Below, piece by piece: positions 11,995 to 27,000 of a DNA stretch of 64,000 bases. Location: contig CM077596.1 of assembly GCA_039654915.1 (NCBI GenBank), positions 76,199,751 through 76,263,750 of the forward strand, read 5' to 3'. Made by a program: the position numbers and the translations under genes. Position 1 is the first letter of the stretch; the number at the start of each line of letters is the position of its first letter. Source of the stretch: Aquilaria yunnanensis (lineage: Eukaryota; Streptophyta; Magnoliopsida; Malvales; Thymelaeaceae). Under the pieces are notes generated by a model. It did not search any database. It saw only the letters and a list, made by a program, of their open reading frames with translations, and had not been told where the DNA came from.

Positions 11995-14023
11995 TCAGCA
12001 ATAGCCTCCATCATCTACCAGAACAGAGCGAGGAACACCCTCCATCAGGCAACCAACCGGCGGGATCGTCAGCGTTTGCGAGTCCCCATAAGCGTTCCAG
12101 CAGAAGGGATCCAGGACCCAATCTCCCTGTGCCGGCAGCAGCTCGATGTCCGACACAGTTATGTTGGTGCACGGAACAGAGTCGCTGCATGCGAACCGCA
12201 TCGGCGGGCTGCGCACGTCGTACGTCCCTTTTAAGCTCTCGTATCTTATGTCCGACACCCAGACTGCTGACGTCTGGTTCGTGCACTGTCTGGTTAGGCA
12301 GTAGAACTGGTCGATTATCAGCGGATTCCGGACGGCTTCCATGTGGATGTTGCTGAATGTTACGGCTCTTACTGCTCCGGAGCCGCCTTGCCAGGTCTTG
12401 ATTCTGACTCCGTTGTCCGACATTTTTATCACCGAGTCTCGAACTGTTACGTTGGAGACGCAGGCTCGCGTGTTGTGATTGCCCAGGCTCCCGATACTGA
12501 ACCGACATATTGAACTTGGTAGTTAGCTTTCTCAGTAGAGAAGCTGTTTCATAAGTCCAGTCAAACAGATACAAAGAAATTAAATGAGATAAGAGCAGAG
12601 CACGTGTGACGTATTCACCTGATCCCATGTCCAGGTCCACAAGTCAAGTTCCTTATGTCCACATCGTAGCATCCTGCTCCTATGGATACACAGTCATCAC
12701 CTGTAACAAACCAATTCATCATTCACTGTCTCCCACCCCCAGTGACCAGGTTGTAATAAATTTGTCAGGAGGGACTTAATTGAAAAGATTTAGGGAAACT
12801 TGGGGCTGACCATTTGAAATTACTGAATTGTATATTCCAACTTCGTTTGTGTTCTCTATGTGGATCCCATCAGTGTTGGGGCTGAGGGCAGGAGCTGTGA
12901 TGTGAAGTGACTCCACATAAACATTCCTGCAGTTGTCAAATCTGAAGTTGAACTGTGGACTGTTCTTCACTCTAAGCCCTTTCACTGTTAAGTTTGAGCT
13001 CATGAAGAACCTTATGGCCTGCATCATCATCTATATAGTTAGGAATCTTGTCAATCTCAATGATAAAAACAAATGTTCAAGACAGAATCGGACAGCTTAC
13101 AATCGGGCTATCACAAGGTCCGGCCAATGAAGTTCCATTTGGTCCCTGCAAAAAATGGGTGGAAGAAAGTCAGCCATGGACCTGAAAGGCCAACACTTGG
13201 ACCAGAATCAAGTCCTTGCATAACAGTAGCATTGCCTCTTTATTGTAACTATATTAGACATTATTTAAGTGCTTAATTATAATTACATATCAATGGCGAA
13301 TATTATCTCCATCAATTGTCGAAGTTAGAAGCTAATACGTTTCGCTTCTGTTTTATACCTTATGGGGCTTGCAAGGAAGATCCCACCATTTTTGTCCTCT
13401 GCCATCTATAAGCCCTCCACCCTGCAATGACATTTGATCGGTTCTATAGAACACCAGCCACTGGCGCTTGCTGCTATTCTTAGGCCACGAGTCCGGCCCA
13501 TCTGGAGGCATGAGTGTTCCGTCAACCTAGTTCAGTCACAAAGATCAAATGTGTACCATCAGCTTAACCAGAATGTACTCGTGTGACAGCAATTTGTTGG
13601 AAGAAAATTACACCGCATTACCTTGAAAATTAGTCGACCTTGACAAGGGCCTGTGAAAATTGTGGACTGAATCATGAAAGAAAAGCCTCCAGGAGCCCAA
13701 ATTTCTGCAGAATCGGTTTCTTGGCAGGCCATGTCCCATGCAGTTTTGAATGCCTCAGTGTCATCAGTGATGCCATCTCCTGCAGCACCAAACTTGGTCA
13801 CATCAAAAATGCTGGTTGAGTCAGCGGTATTGTCCCCTCCATCAGAAGGATCAGATGGCCCAGGAGCAGGACATGGAGGGGCAGAGATTTGGGAGATTTT
13901 GTGGCCGTGAGGGTGATGATGTTTTTGCTTTGTATGGCTATGCAATCTTCCTTGGGCGCCAAGGAACAAACACATGAAAGACACAAAAATTATTGGTATT
14001 GGAACTCTACAAGCGCTCAACAT
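11995..14023 (-). CDS. Polygalacturonase (glycoside hydrolase 28), secreted
   Basis: Predicted to hydrolyse alpha-1,4-galacturonosyl bonds of pectin homogalacturonan in the cell wall. Minus-strand exons: 13622-14023, 13359-13526, 13101-13145, 12811-13018, 12619-12700 and 11995-12496; all have GT..AG borders and the phases close to a 468-aa protein. The start is the first true ATG (14023); the frame continues upstream only from a TTG. Residues 1-25 form a signal peptide, followed by a His-rich linker typical of the AT1G48100-like subgroup. All GH28 signatures are present: NTD (253-255), GDDCVSIG (275-282, the catalytic Asp pair), GHG (298-300) and RIK (333-335). The C-terminus is Cys-rich and ends GGYC. 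The gene appears intact. The subgroup assignment is from memory of family sequences; the enzyme class is very likely right. Confidence 0.93.
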
Positions 14024-14170
14024 TTCAAGCTCAGTGACAACTGGTTCCAAATGTAAAGGACAAAAGAGAATCTCAGTTGAAAACTAGCTTGTTTGCCTGA
14101 AATGGCCACTGGTTGAGCAAGCTGACAAAAGCGAGTTTGGGCTTGGAATGTCTACAGAATCAGAAGAGTG

Positions 14171-14180
14171 AATTTATATG
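14171..14180 (-). promoter_or_regulatory. Putative TATA box of the polygalacturonase gene
   Basis: CATATAAATT on the minus strand, about 150 bases upstream of the ATG at 14023. Position and match are plausible; the transcription start is not known. Confidence 0.45.
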
Positions 14181-16247
14181 CTTATTCTAAAGAGAAGTTA
14201 GTGGAAGTGTGGGGATATAATAATGTACCTTTTTGGGGAGGGAACTCACGCTTCCCAATACCGTAACGCCACATGTCCAAAAGTTCTTCGAAAGTATGTT
14301 GTATTGCAGACTTATATATCAAACAGTAACAGGGACAGAACAGATGAATTGCATTTAAGCGGATACTACATATAATGTTATCTCTGATGATTCTTTTTTG
14401 TCAGGTTTTTTAGCACATACAAGTCTAGTACAACTTAATAGTGGTATAGCATTACTCTTTTCTAATTTGGGTCGGAAAAGGGGAAAGTTTTATGGCCGAT
14501 CCAGTTTCAATAAGCCCCCCATGTTCTTCCCACAACCTTCTCACTTTCATCTCTCACCAGCAAGTAGTTTACTTTTGACTACTTCTGATTGATTCTATCA
14601 GAAATTATGGACTTAATTACTGACACCAATGGTAATGTTTTTATGTGGTGCCAATGGTACAATCTTTTCCATACGACAAAAATATATCACTCTTGCAGGT
14701 ACTAAAAAATAAAGCAACACTAGCACTACTACCCGTTCTAGGAGTATGATGAAGTTTTTATCCCAACAAAAAGAACGTCGCTTATCATATTTTCACAAAG
14801 GTATTTGCTACATCGCTATTCTTACTGTTGATTTTCATTAATCTCATTAGCACAAAACTTTTGAGACGCAAAAATTTTTTGAGAGTGCGAACCTTTATGA
14901 AACAGAGAGAGTAATGTAACGTATTATAGCACTCAACTACTACGGATATGTGCTGCTATGTACTGAAAAAAATACTTATATTGTAAGCCGCAGGCCATAT
15001 TTTCTGAGGAGAATTCAGCGATTCTGGTAAAGAATTGAACTTTAATGAAGGGGAATTATGGCAACCAAAATGCATGCCTGTGCCTGCACAGTCCTAAACT
15101 GTATATTATATAGCCATGTGCATGGAGAACACTCGCATGTAAAAGCTTGCAACTATCGGTGGCACTTACTTCTGCAGGGAAATAAAAGGGTAAGAAAATA
15201 AAAAAACTGACCGTTAAACTTTTGTTACCAAGCAGTATATTCACCTTTTCACCCTGCACATTCCTGTTTTGGATTTAAATCAAACTACCAGTCTTTAAAT
15301 TTGTATGTCTGGCACAACCAAGTGCTTAATTCAGTTCTTGTGTTAGTGCCTCATCTCAGATTGGTCCGCAGTCTGCAACTTGGCCGCAGCAGAACGCAAA
15401 GGCTAATAGTCTCTAGAGGCTAAGGGCTTTTGCTGGATGAGGACGGCCAATTTGTCTGGGCTAAAAACGGTCTGCAGAAGTGGGCTATAGATGCTCCACT
15501 CACCTTTCTCCTATTATTTTTTTTTTCCCACCGCCCCAGGACCTTTTTAAATCCTTGCTTCTATATCTACCTACCTATAGACAATGATGATTATTTTCAT
15601 TCCGGTGGAAGTGGTCGCTGAATCAAAACAAAGCAGAAAAAGAGGAACAACAAGAACAAAAGGCTGCATCTTCATCTGAGTGGCCTAACCGAAAGGCAAA
15701 TGTAGTTGGTTAGAACTTGGACCTCTACCGGAGCTTTGGTCGGCTTCAGCTCATCATTGGCCATATATCGCCTCATCAAATTCAACGAGTTTTGTTTGTT
15801 AATTGTTAGGGTTTGGAGTGGCAGTTTCTTTAGACATTTTATTATTTATTTTCCTGGTTGAGACAGAAAATAGACCACTTCCATTCCATCCACTAGGCAT
15901 GTTATGGCAGCAGCAGTTTTTGAATCTGATGCAAGGTTGTGCCACTTCTTGGCTCTCTCATTAACATAACAATTGGATAAAAAATTGCCTTGATTGAATA
16001 TAGTGCGAGGAGAAACCAACGATCGGTTAACTCATCAGGGAAACTGGGGACATTCTTTTGCTGCATGCTGGTTTGCTCAGTGCTCTCCACTTTCTTGACC
16101 CTTTGAGGCTTATATTTTGCCTTTTTTTAATATATTAGGACCCACTAAGGGGGAAAAAAAACGAAAATGGCATGAGGTAGAGTGAAGATTCTTTTTAGTG
16201 GAAAACTCACCCAGTTATATAAATATTTATTTTTCTAAAATATTAAG
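14181..16247. other. Intergenic, no gene recognised
   Basis: Less AT-rich than the transposon-filled regions and mostly unique-looking. No frame longer than about 70 codons and no recognisable domain. It probably includes the upstream regulatory region of the polygalacturonase gene. Confidence 0.5.
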
Positions 16248-16360
16248 ATAACGTTTGGATGTGAAAAAAAAATTCTTATATATCTTTTTCAAATTTTCTT
16301 TGAAAAAAATTTAAAGAAAATTTAGAAAAAAAATTCACAACTAAACATTTGTCTTGAAAT
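16248..16360. mobile_element. Short foldback MITE
   Basis: Left end 'ataacgtttggatgtgaa' plus an A-run pairs with the right end read in reverse, 'gacaaatgtttagttgtgaa' plus a T-run. The middle (ttttcaaattttctttg and its complement) continues the palindrome. It is about 113 bp with no coding content; superfamily undetermined. Confidence 0.5.
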
Positions 16361-17638
16361 TTAAAAATAAATAAGATACATAATTTTGTGAAGACAAGGG
16401 AAAAGTTTGCATCAGAATATCACTGTGACACCTGAATAGGTTTTATAGGAAGTATATTTATAGTTTTTTTAAAAAAAGTAAATTTAATTTTTAGGCAGGA
16501 AAGGAATAGGCAAACATATCAAATTTCCTATTAATGTTTTGGAGTAGGTTCAAATTGACACTAAGTTTTTTTTTTTGTTTGAATCTACAAATAATATTTT
16601 AAATTGGGCAAATATGTCACTAAAACTTTAAAAATTTAAATTGCATATTAAAAAGCAAATGAAAAATGTATAAAGTAATAGTTTTTGAAATTTTAGGATG
16701 ATAATATAACTTTTAACAATGAAAAATCCGTGAAGTTTTAACAGAGGTGGCCCAATTTAGCGATGACGATAACACCAAACCAAATGAATTCATCTCTCTT
16801 GTCTCATCTTGAGGTTACTACTTACTGGAGAGAGTTGAATCTTCAATTGAACCATCATATGTTTACATTGCAAATTTTTGGGGATTTTTTGGATGAATTC
16901 ATGAGCCTCCACTTTGATATACAGCTTTACAATCAACCACCATTTGGAGTTGGACATTCATCACACCACTTGACTTCACGTGATATTCTCTAGACTAATT
17001 TGCTCAAATTTCAAAAGTGTAAGTCCTGAGTTGAGCCATTTAATAATAGAGGCCCTTAGTGAACAAGTTGACAAAGTTCAAAGTACCATCATGCATTTAA
17101 GCCTATATTATTTGTTCTTTTGTATGCTTGGGGAGTGTAAGATATATTTCACACACTAAAAACATCGAAATCTTCCAAGGAAATTTATTACCATCATTGG
17201 AGTAACTGGCTCGAGGTAGAAAAGGTTACCCAGTGATAGATCGCAAAAAGATCAGACAATGAACATATAACCGAGCAATGGTTGAGGAATAGCTAAAAAT
17301 TACAACTACATGGCTTCAGTATCTACAACAAGACGATCTGCAACTAAATCCTGTTATCACCCTACAACAAACGAGTCTTGAGCTGTGCATCATAGTTACA
17401 AAGAAATCCAAAATTAGGGTCAACACGAAACGTGGGGTTTTATGAGCACTAGGCCTTGTACAAGAAAGACCAACTAAATAGATCTGGGGGATAATCTAAC
17501 CGGAGGAACAACTTAACACTGGAGTGAGGACCAAAAGGCAATTAGCACGGCTTTAATCTTATCATCTTCACATGCCACTGGCTTTTCTCCACAACCAAAG
17601 ACCCATTTGTGAACGATTTGCACTGATCGGGTGGATAA
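16361..17638. other. Intergenic and kinase 3' UTR region
   Basis: 16560-16770 has MULE-arm-like text (ttgggcaaatatgtcactaa). From about 17180 to 17638 the composition is unique and less AT-rich, consistent with the 3' UTR of the minus-strand kinase gene. No separate gene seen. Confidence 0.45.
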
Positions 17639-20375
<2,737 letters not shown>

Positions 20376-20465
20376 CACACAAGAAAAATATGAAGGCAAA
20401 AACAAAATCCAATAGAGCCCCCCAAATTCACTCTCTCGAAATAGCAGCAGAACTCAATAGTTCAC
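20376..20465 (-). other. GSK3 5' UTR, second exon part
   Basis: On the minus strand a good acceptor (tttgcag) ends at 20466, so 20376-20465 would be untranslated sequence joined to the first coding exon. Confidence 0.55.
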
Positions 20466-21074
20466 CTGCAAATCAGACATAGAAATCAGTTTTCTGTACT
20501 GTAGTAGGTAAAAAAGTATCAGATTACATACATTTTAACGTAATAACATCCACAAACTATCCGTTAGGGGACATACAAAAGCAGACATCAAAGAAAAGAG
20601 GCGAGCAAGTGGAAACGAAACCCGTAGCAGAAACGTACACGTTAAATCAACTACGAAGATAGGGTGAATGCCCAGAAAACAGTAGCAATTAAGCTGTCCA
20701 CGGCTCATGATGCTGCTTTTAAAATCAATTAAGAAGCATTTAGGATAAAAACCCAACTCATCAATTAGAACAACTGAAAGAACTAAATTCCATGAGCCAG
20801 CATTACGAGTTAGAAAAGAAAAATCATCCAGGTGCTTCATATCCAGCACACTAACAACTAAAATGTAGTTTCAAGACATGAACGAGGTCAAAAGTGGTTT
20901 TCACCCCGGTGTCTTGAACAGAAATAACTGTTGAAGAAACAAAAACCCTAGAATGAAGAAGAGCTAAGCTGCTGAATAACAACCCATGGCCAAAAAAGGA
21001 AAGAAACATATCAAGCTTATCGGAAAATGGCTCCAAACATCAGATAAAACAACCAGGAACAGAAGGGAAATTAC

Positions 21075-21260
21075 CGATCAGCAACGAAGAAGCGGCGGCG
21101 GGGGAATCATGAGGGAAGGGGATCTGTGGAAGGTAGGAATTAGCAGAAGCAGCTGTTTAGTTCTGATTAGTTGGGTGGTGGGGGAGATTTGCAAGGAACG
21201 AAACAAAAGCAGCAGGTGAGGAAGATTTGTTAGGAAATAGTTTGTTTGGTAGTGGCAGTC
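21075..21260 (-). other. GSK3 5' UTR, putative first exon
   Basis: A minus-strand donor (CGATCG followed by GTAATTTC) lies at 21074. Upstream the minus strand is GA-rich (GAGAGAAAGAGGGAGAGAG near 21275-21300), a common plant leader or core-promoter pattern. The transcription start is uncertain; an intron of about 0.6 kb would separate this from 20465. Confidence 0.4.
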
Positions 21261-21398
21261 AACAGAGACATTTATGTCTCTCTCTCCCTCTTTCTCTCTG
21301 GTTTCTCGCTTTTCTACAGCAACTAAAACGCTTTGTGTTTGCTTTTTTGACCGTTCAAACGCCTTGCCAGTTGCCCCACTGCTTCACTTTCAGCTTCC

Positions 21399-21480
21399 CC
21401 TCTTTCAAGTTTCAAGCTTTGAATTAACAAATCTTGTGTCTCCTCTCTTTCAAGTTTCAAGCTTTGAATTAACAAATCTT
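21399..21480. repeat. 45-bp tandem duplication
   Basis: The segment TCTTTCAAGTTTCAAGCTTT and its continuation through AACAAATCTT occurs twice, starting at 21401 and 21446, with no mismatch over about 35 bases. It lies just outside the left end of the TIR element at 21517. Confidence 0.85.
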
Positions 21481-21516
21481 ACTTTGTTTTCTTTTGGAAA
21501 CTAAAAGAAATTTTTT

Positions 21517-23053
21517 GGCCTAAAACTATAAATAGCCCCTGAACTTTAGTGGCTCAGACATATAACCTCTTAAACTTTGACTCGGGCTGACTCATCCCTT
21601 CAACTTTGGCAAATGAGACACTTAAGCCCTTCGAAGGACGAAAATGAAGCACGAGGCTTATTTCCGTTATAGAAATGGTGCAATTGATTGTAAGATGATT
21701 GAAACGAAAATCATAGAAAACTTCAAGGACCTGACTTTGGTTATCCTCCCATGAATACAGTTGTTTTTCCTCTCCTAAATGCTTCCAATCCGGCCACCAC
21801 CACCTCCTCTACGCCTAAATGACCTCCTTCGATCCATCTCCCAAGCCACCACCATAGACCACCAAATTAGAAAATCCTCCCAAATCCCCGCTGCCTCCTT
21901 CATCGTCTTCTTCATCGGTAGCATCCTCCAAGAACCCCAGGGCTCACCTCTCACCCCAGAGCAAAGAATTGGGATCGGCTTGTCTTCTCCATTTTTGCCA
22001 TGGTTGCCGTTGCGCTGCTCGAGCTCAAGAGACTTAGAGCCACCCAGCTCATAGCCTCACCAAGGATCCGTCAACCGTGATCCCCATGAGCGTGTTCTGG
22101 CTGGTCCTACAGTTCCTCTTGTTGGGCTCACTTCCGGTGATGATCATGCACAAGGTGATGTGCTACAGGAAGCCATGGGTGGCCGGTTGATAACCTCAAC
22201 CGAGTTTGGTGCCTTCTTCTTCTTTTCACCAAAAATCAACCAATATCAAGCTGCTAGATATGTGTCAGTGGCTCAGTATCTTGACTGACCTTTACTGTTG
22301 TCAATGTGTTTGGCCGAAGCTTCAATTAAGAAAGGAGAAGATGATGAAACTTAGCTATAACAGAGTAAAACAGATGGAAAGAAGAAGATGTTAATCCGAT
22401 GAATAGGAGACAAATAAGAAGGTAAAAGAAGCAAAGAAGGAATGGTTAAACTCTTCTCTTTTATAAAATTATATGAACTTTTCATCTACCAAAAAAATGT
22501 TCAGATTTGGAAAAAAAATATACTTAAATAAATAAAAATAAGAGAACGTGGATCAATAAACAAGCAAATAGCAATTCTTCTAGGAAGGTTGCAAAAAAAA
22601 TAATCTCTGCTTCTTCCGCCGCTTCCTTTGTTTCTTCTCATCTTCATCTTTTGATACTCTTTTGCATCTCATCTTTTTTATCTGTTTCTCTATATTATAG
22701 CTAATTTAAATTATCTCTTCTTTTTCGGTTGCCTGAAGTGAAAGGTGGCATGCAATTTAGGATGACAGTGAGAGCTTGGTGTGGTGGACATCCTTTTCAA
22801 TGGTGATGATGGTGGTCGAAGATGACCTAGAAAGGGCCATACGCCTTTGAGTTTTCTCTTATTTTTATTTCAGTCATCATACACCCAATGTATCAATTCT
22901 ATAACGGAAATAAATCATGTGTCTCATTTTCGTCATTTGAGGGGCTTAAGTATTCCACATACGAAAGTTTGAGGGACGAGTTGGCTTGAGTCAAAGTTTA
23001 AGGGGTTATGTGTACGAGTTCCAAAGTTCAGGGGCTATTTATGGTTTTAGGCC
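21517..23053 (+). mobile_element. Pack-MULE-like TIR element carrying an NPF transporter fragment
   Basis: Left arm GGCCTAAAACTATAAATAGC (21517 onward) and right arm read in reverse (from 23053: GGCCTAAAACCATAAATAGC) stay alignable for about 165-175 bases, both ending around TTATTTCCGTTATAGAA (21661-21680 and 22890-22910). The 1.2-kb interior is GC-richer and non-self, with a broken NRT1/PTR gene piece. The flanks are T-runs, so a 9-bp target duplication cannot be judged. Long TIRs plus a captured host gene fragment are the definition of a Pack-MULE; the superfamily is inferred, not proven. Confidence 0.7.
21875..22126 (+). pseudogene. NRT1/PTR (NPF) transporter fragment, captured and broken
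   Basis: Three pieces in order match the C-terminal half of plant NPF transporters: KSSQIPAASFIVFFIGSIL; then LTPEQRIGIGL followed after a frame change by VFSIFAMVAVALLELKRLRA; then after another frame change KDPSTVIPMSVFWLVLQF. The native family reads IPA.SL.VFF.GSI.. LTPLQRIGIGLV.S and P.SVFWLVPQ, so the YDR...RK segment between the first two is deleted. Beyond LLLG the sequence no longer resembles NPF. There is no start and there are two frameshifts, so it is not functional. Confidence 0.75.
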
Positions 23054-23089
23054 TTTTTTTTTTTTTTTTTAAGGAGGAGCTATATAATC

Positions 23090-24090
23090 TAGGCCTAACC
23101 CTTAAACTATAGTGAGTCGGACAGTTTACCGCCTAGCTATACACCGCATCAACTCGAATCCTAAACTTTTAGAAATTGGTCAATTTCATCCCTTGACTCA
23201 CTTAGGCGGTTACGTTGGCACACGTGAGAGGGATGTCATGAGAGAGACAAACGGAGCCTTGGGTTTCGATTCCGCCTAATCGATGAAGAACTCATCTGTT
23301 ACTATCTGGGAATTCTTTGATTTCCTTTTGTTTCTTGAAATGATTTTCATAACTAGCAACTAAACCTGCTTCTGCCTATCATTCTCCTCTATTTACCAGC
23401 TTATTCATGGTCGTCAGCTTGAAGCCTCGGCACCTCTTTCCTCTATTTCTCTCTGCATCAATAGATACCAAACCGAGCCCACTTTTCAAGCTTGCAAAAT
23501 TTTCAGAAATCCAGAAGGCAAAACAGAAGATGAAAAAGACAGGAGATGGGTGAACCTGCGATTCTAGAACCAAACCTTGATTCTACTTGGGCTTGATCTT
23601 CGAGCGCCTTAAAAACCCAAGGAAAAACCATGTCGACAACTTATCCGAGGATGAGCTCAAGAAATCAGACTCGGTTACGATCAGATGGTCTGATTCATGG
23701 AGAATTCGGCCTCTATTCGTGGCGCAGGGTCGTGATCAGGACCCAATTCAGTGACGGTTCACAGATGAAAGAGTTACCATCTACGAGGAAGTGAAAGGCC
23801 ATGAAGAGTAGGAGAAGATCGAGCAGTTCAAAATGGCAGTCAATTTGATAAAAGGAAAATGGTCTTAGAGAGGTCGTGGGGGCAGAGATGGGGCGAAAAA
23901 GGAGGGGCTCCAGTAGCGGTGGAGGTGAGGGAAGAGAAAGGTGAAAGATCGCATTGTCGCTCCATAAAGACGGACGGTGTTATGATCACGTGAAGATTAG
24001 GCTGGGATTTAAATTGATCCGCTTTATAGTACAGGAGGCAAAATGTCCAAATCACTATAGTTTATGAGAGTAATAGGCATTTAGGCCTAC
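23090..24090. mobile_element. Second TIR element, divergent arms
   Basis: Left arm TAGGCCTAACCCTTAAACTA then TAGTGAGTCGGACAGTTTACC (from 23090) pairs with the right arm read in reverse from 24090 (TAGGCCTAAATG...CATAAACTATAGTG.TTTGGACATTTTGCC). The interior (about 23240-23960) is GC-richer, with a plus-strand open stretch near 23590-23750 that reads like an exon fragment (FERLKNPRKNHVDNLSEDEL) but which I do not recognise. It lies 36 bases from the preceding element. Confidence 0.5.
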
Positions 24091-25257
24091 AATCTAACGC
24101 CTTGCCGTAATTGTTAGAGTTGGCTTGGTTCAAGAGCTGGCGCTGGACGAGAAAGTGTAGACCAGAAGGACGCTGATTTTACCCAGCATACAAATTTCCA
24201 ATTCAACGACGTCCATGTTACTTCTGTATAAAATGTTCAAATTGGTTTGACTGAGTGATTAAAAATGCGACTTTAATTATCTTTTATCCGAGTTTAACAC
24301 CAATTAAAACTAGACAACCTTATGGAGTAGAAGTTTTGAGAAAATAATTTTAGAATGTTTTATATGAATTATTATTATTGTTATTTCTTATAAGTTGGGA
24401 ATGAAAAAGAGCTATGAAAAAATAATTCAAGTGACAAAAATATTTATATTCGCTGTTAGTTAACATTGTGATATCAAAAACTTAAAATGAAACCATTAGG
24501 CATTAAATTCTTAGTTCCGATACTAAATTTATGACATTACGCCTACCAAAAACAATCTAGAATCAAATAATAAAATACAATATCATCAAACTTGATATTT
24601 CATTATATTTATAGAGAGTATCTTATTCATTATACGTAATGTATAGTACAGCTATTCTATTGACTTAAATATTGAAGGGACTTCCCTTTGAGTTTCATTT
24701 CCAAAATCCTCCTAATATCTCTCTCTTTGTTTTTATACGTAGGATCAAAATGGGTTGGAGATTCAACTACAACTCTAAGATACTTTTGCTACCATATTGA
24801 ATTTATATTAAAAATGAGAAATGGAAAAAGAAAAGTTGTTAGAGTGTTTTAGGCATATCAAAATGTCCATAAATTGATGATTCTTAGAAAAATTATGGTC
24901 ATGTGATCAAATCCACCTTCTTGTATGTTTACAAGCGACAGTCACATCCAATAAAGTAACTTTATTTGGGTTTGGCTAATTGCTTAGCCCTCTTCATTTG
25001 CGTGTGAGAGTGATATGATCTTACTTCTATGAATTGCAGTTATCGCTTATACCAGAATATTCAATAACACAAGCAGGTCTTGGTATCTTATTTATGCTAT
25101 TTCTTTGATTGATCACCTACAGAATATAGCCTTTCATTTAATATGTTCTATGTTTTCCTTTAATTCATTAGAGACACATCTAGCATATCAAAGAGGTCTA
25201 ACAGACGGTCACATTAGCATAGTTTAAATAAAATTCTTACCTCTATTGAGGAGAGAC

Positions 25258-25291
<34 letters not shown>

Positions 25292-25655
25292 AGAGAGAAA
25301 TCCAAAAAAATTAGAGAATTATTTTTGCTTATCAAACTGATTTGCCTAAATATAATGACTAGGTTTCCGATGATATAAATGGGAAATAGGAACCAAAAGT
25401 TTCATCACTAACAAATTATAGTGACCGTCTGGGTATCTCAAAAACAGAAGAACATGAAAATTGAAAACCATCAAATTAACGTTGAGGCGAGACCCTGCAG
25501 AAAAGGCCACACGCACATCCACCCATGAAATTTCGAGCAATTGAGCCGCTGTGAGTGGCAAGGTTGAAGCTCAATAGGCCCAAAACTAATACAGACTTCC
25601 GTCAGCAAGGTTGAAGCCCATTAAGCCTGTGGAGTATTTGTTAAGTGATTAAAAA
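24091..25655. other. Intergenic, contains the poly-G run
   Basis: AT-rich spacer without recognised genes apart from the homopolymer listed separately. 25340-25620 is slightly GC-richer with no frame of note. Confidence 0.5.
25260..25290. repeat. Homopolymer of 31 G
   Basis: An uninterrupted run of G preceded by GAGACCC and followed by AAGAGAG. Such a long G tract is rare in plant DNA and is prone to sequencing and assembly error. Confidence 0.95.
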
Positions 25656-26911
25656 TCTATATTATTACATATATAAAAAGGAGAAACTTAGACAATAAGT
25701 TAAAATAATTAATTATAGAGCTCATTTGATCTTTTAAATTTTTTGACTCACTGTTCAATGCCAAAATATTTTAGGGATCTTTTAATCATACTCTATTACT
25801 TTGATTTATCCTCATGATTCTTTGTTAGGTTATAATCTGGTTCTTATCTTTTATTTCTACTCATCTTATACATAACTATACCTATTAAAGTACACTAATA
25901 GATTTATAGTTAATCATTTATTTACATGACCTATCAATTTAATAATTGCTATAATTAGACTTTTTATTGGGTTTTTTCTAGAGTTATTGTTACCAATTAG
26001 AGTGTTATGGTAGTAATTCTATTATAATTATTTATGATTTCATTTAATATTTCAGTTACTAACATTTATTAATAAATAATTTTGATCCACTAATTATGCC
26101 AAATTTTTACATTGAATGTATAATTCAATTATTGAAACTTAAATTAATTACATAGTAATTAGAGAAAAACAATTTTTACAAATGAGCCTAACCTTGTGAG
26201 CTAGAAGAAGAAACAAAAACCTTTTAAGTCTATGTGTAACGCCAAAATGGTTATGCTTTAGATATATAACTTCAGGTAATTCAAATTCTATTCACAATCA
26301 TTTTAATCTTTGTCTCTATTATTTTATTTTTTTAATTGAAAGAAACTTCTCATACTATCTAATACTTCTTCCTTTTTTGCATTAATTAATGGTGATGGAT
26401 TTATACTTTTTCTATATAATAGTTTCAATTATTTTATAGAATAGTTTGAGATATGGTTAGATGCAATTAATTGTGTTATTTTTAATTTTACTACAATATT
26501 ATTTCTCTTTTGTTTAGCTAAAAAAATCATCCATTTTTACAATTTCCATTTTCCTTTTAATTATCTTTGCCTACTAGCAACTAATTTAAGTAATTTTGCT
26601 ATTAAATGCTTATCAATATAAAAATAAAAAATAAAAATATCATCTCAATATACATATTTTATTTTTTTTTGTAAGTTTGAAGAATTAATTGAAATTTGTA
26701 TTTCTAACTTTGATGATTATGGATTGATGTTCTATTCTTTAATTGGTTTTGAGGAAACTTAAGAAAGAAAAATGTTGAAAATCGAACTCAGCTTTTAAAT
26801 TTTAAATGAATCATTATTCTTTAATTGTTACATTTCATTTCTTTATAAAAAAATAAAAATAGTTAAATTTTATTAAATGTATGAAAGATAGGTTTATTTT
26901 CAATCTCTTAC

Positions 26912-27000
<89 letters not shown>

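Noticed and set aside
12011..12640. 209-codon frame on the minus strand overlapping the last polygalacturonase exon
   Set aside because: It runs out of frame with the GH28 exon and across its intron; the GH28 frame carries all catalytic motifs, so this is a shadow.
13559..14050. Polygalacturonase start at 14050
   Set aside because: The codon there is TTG, not ATG; the first ATG (14023) gives a proper signal peptide.
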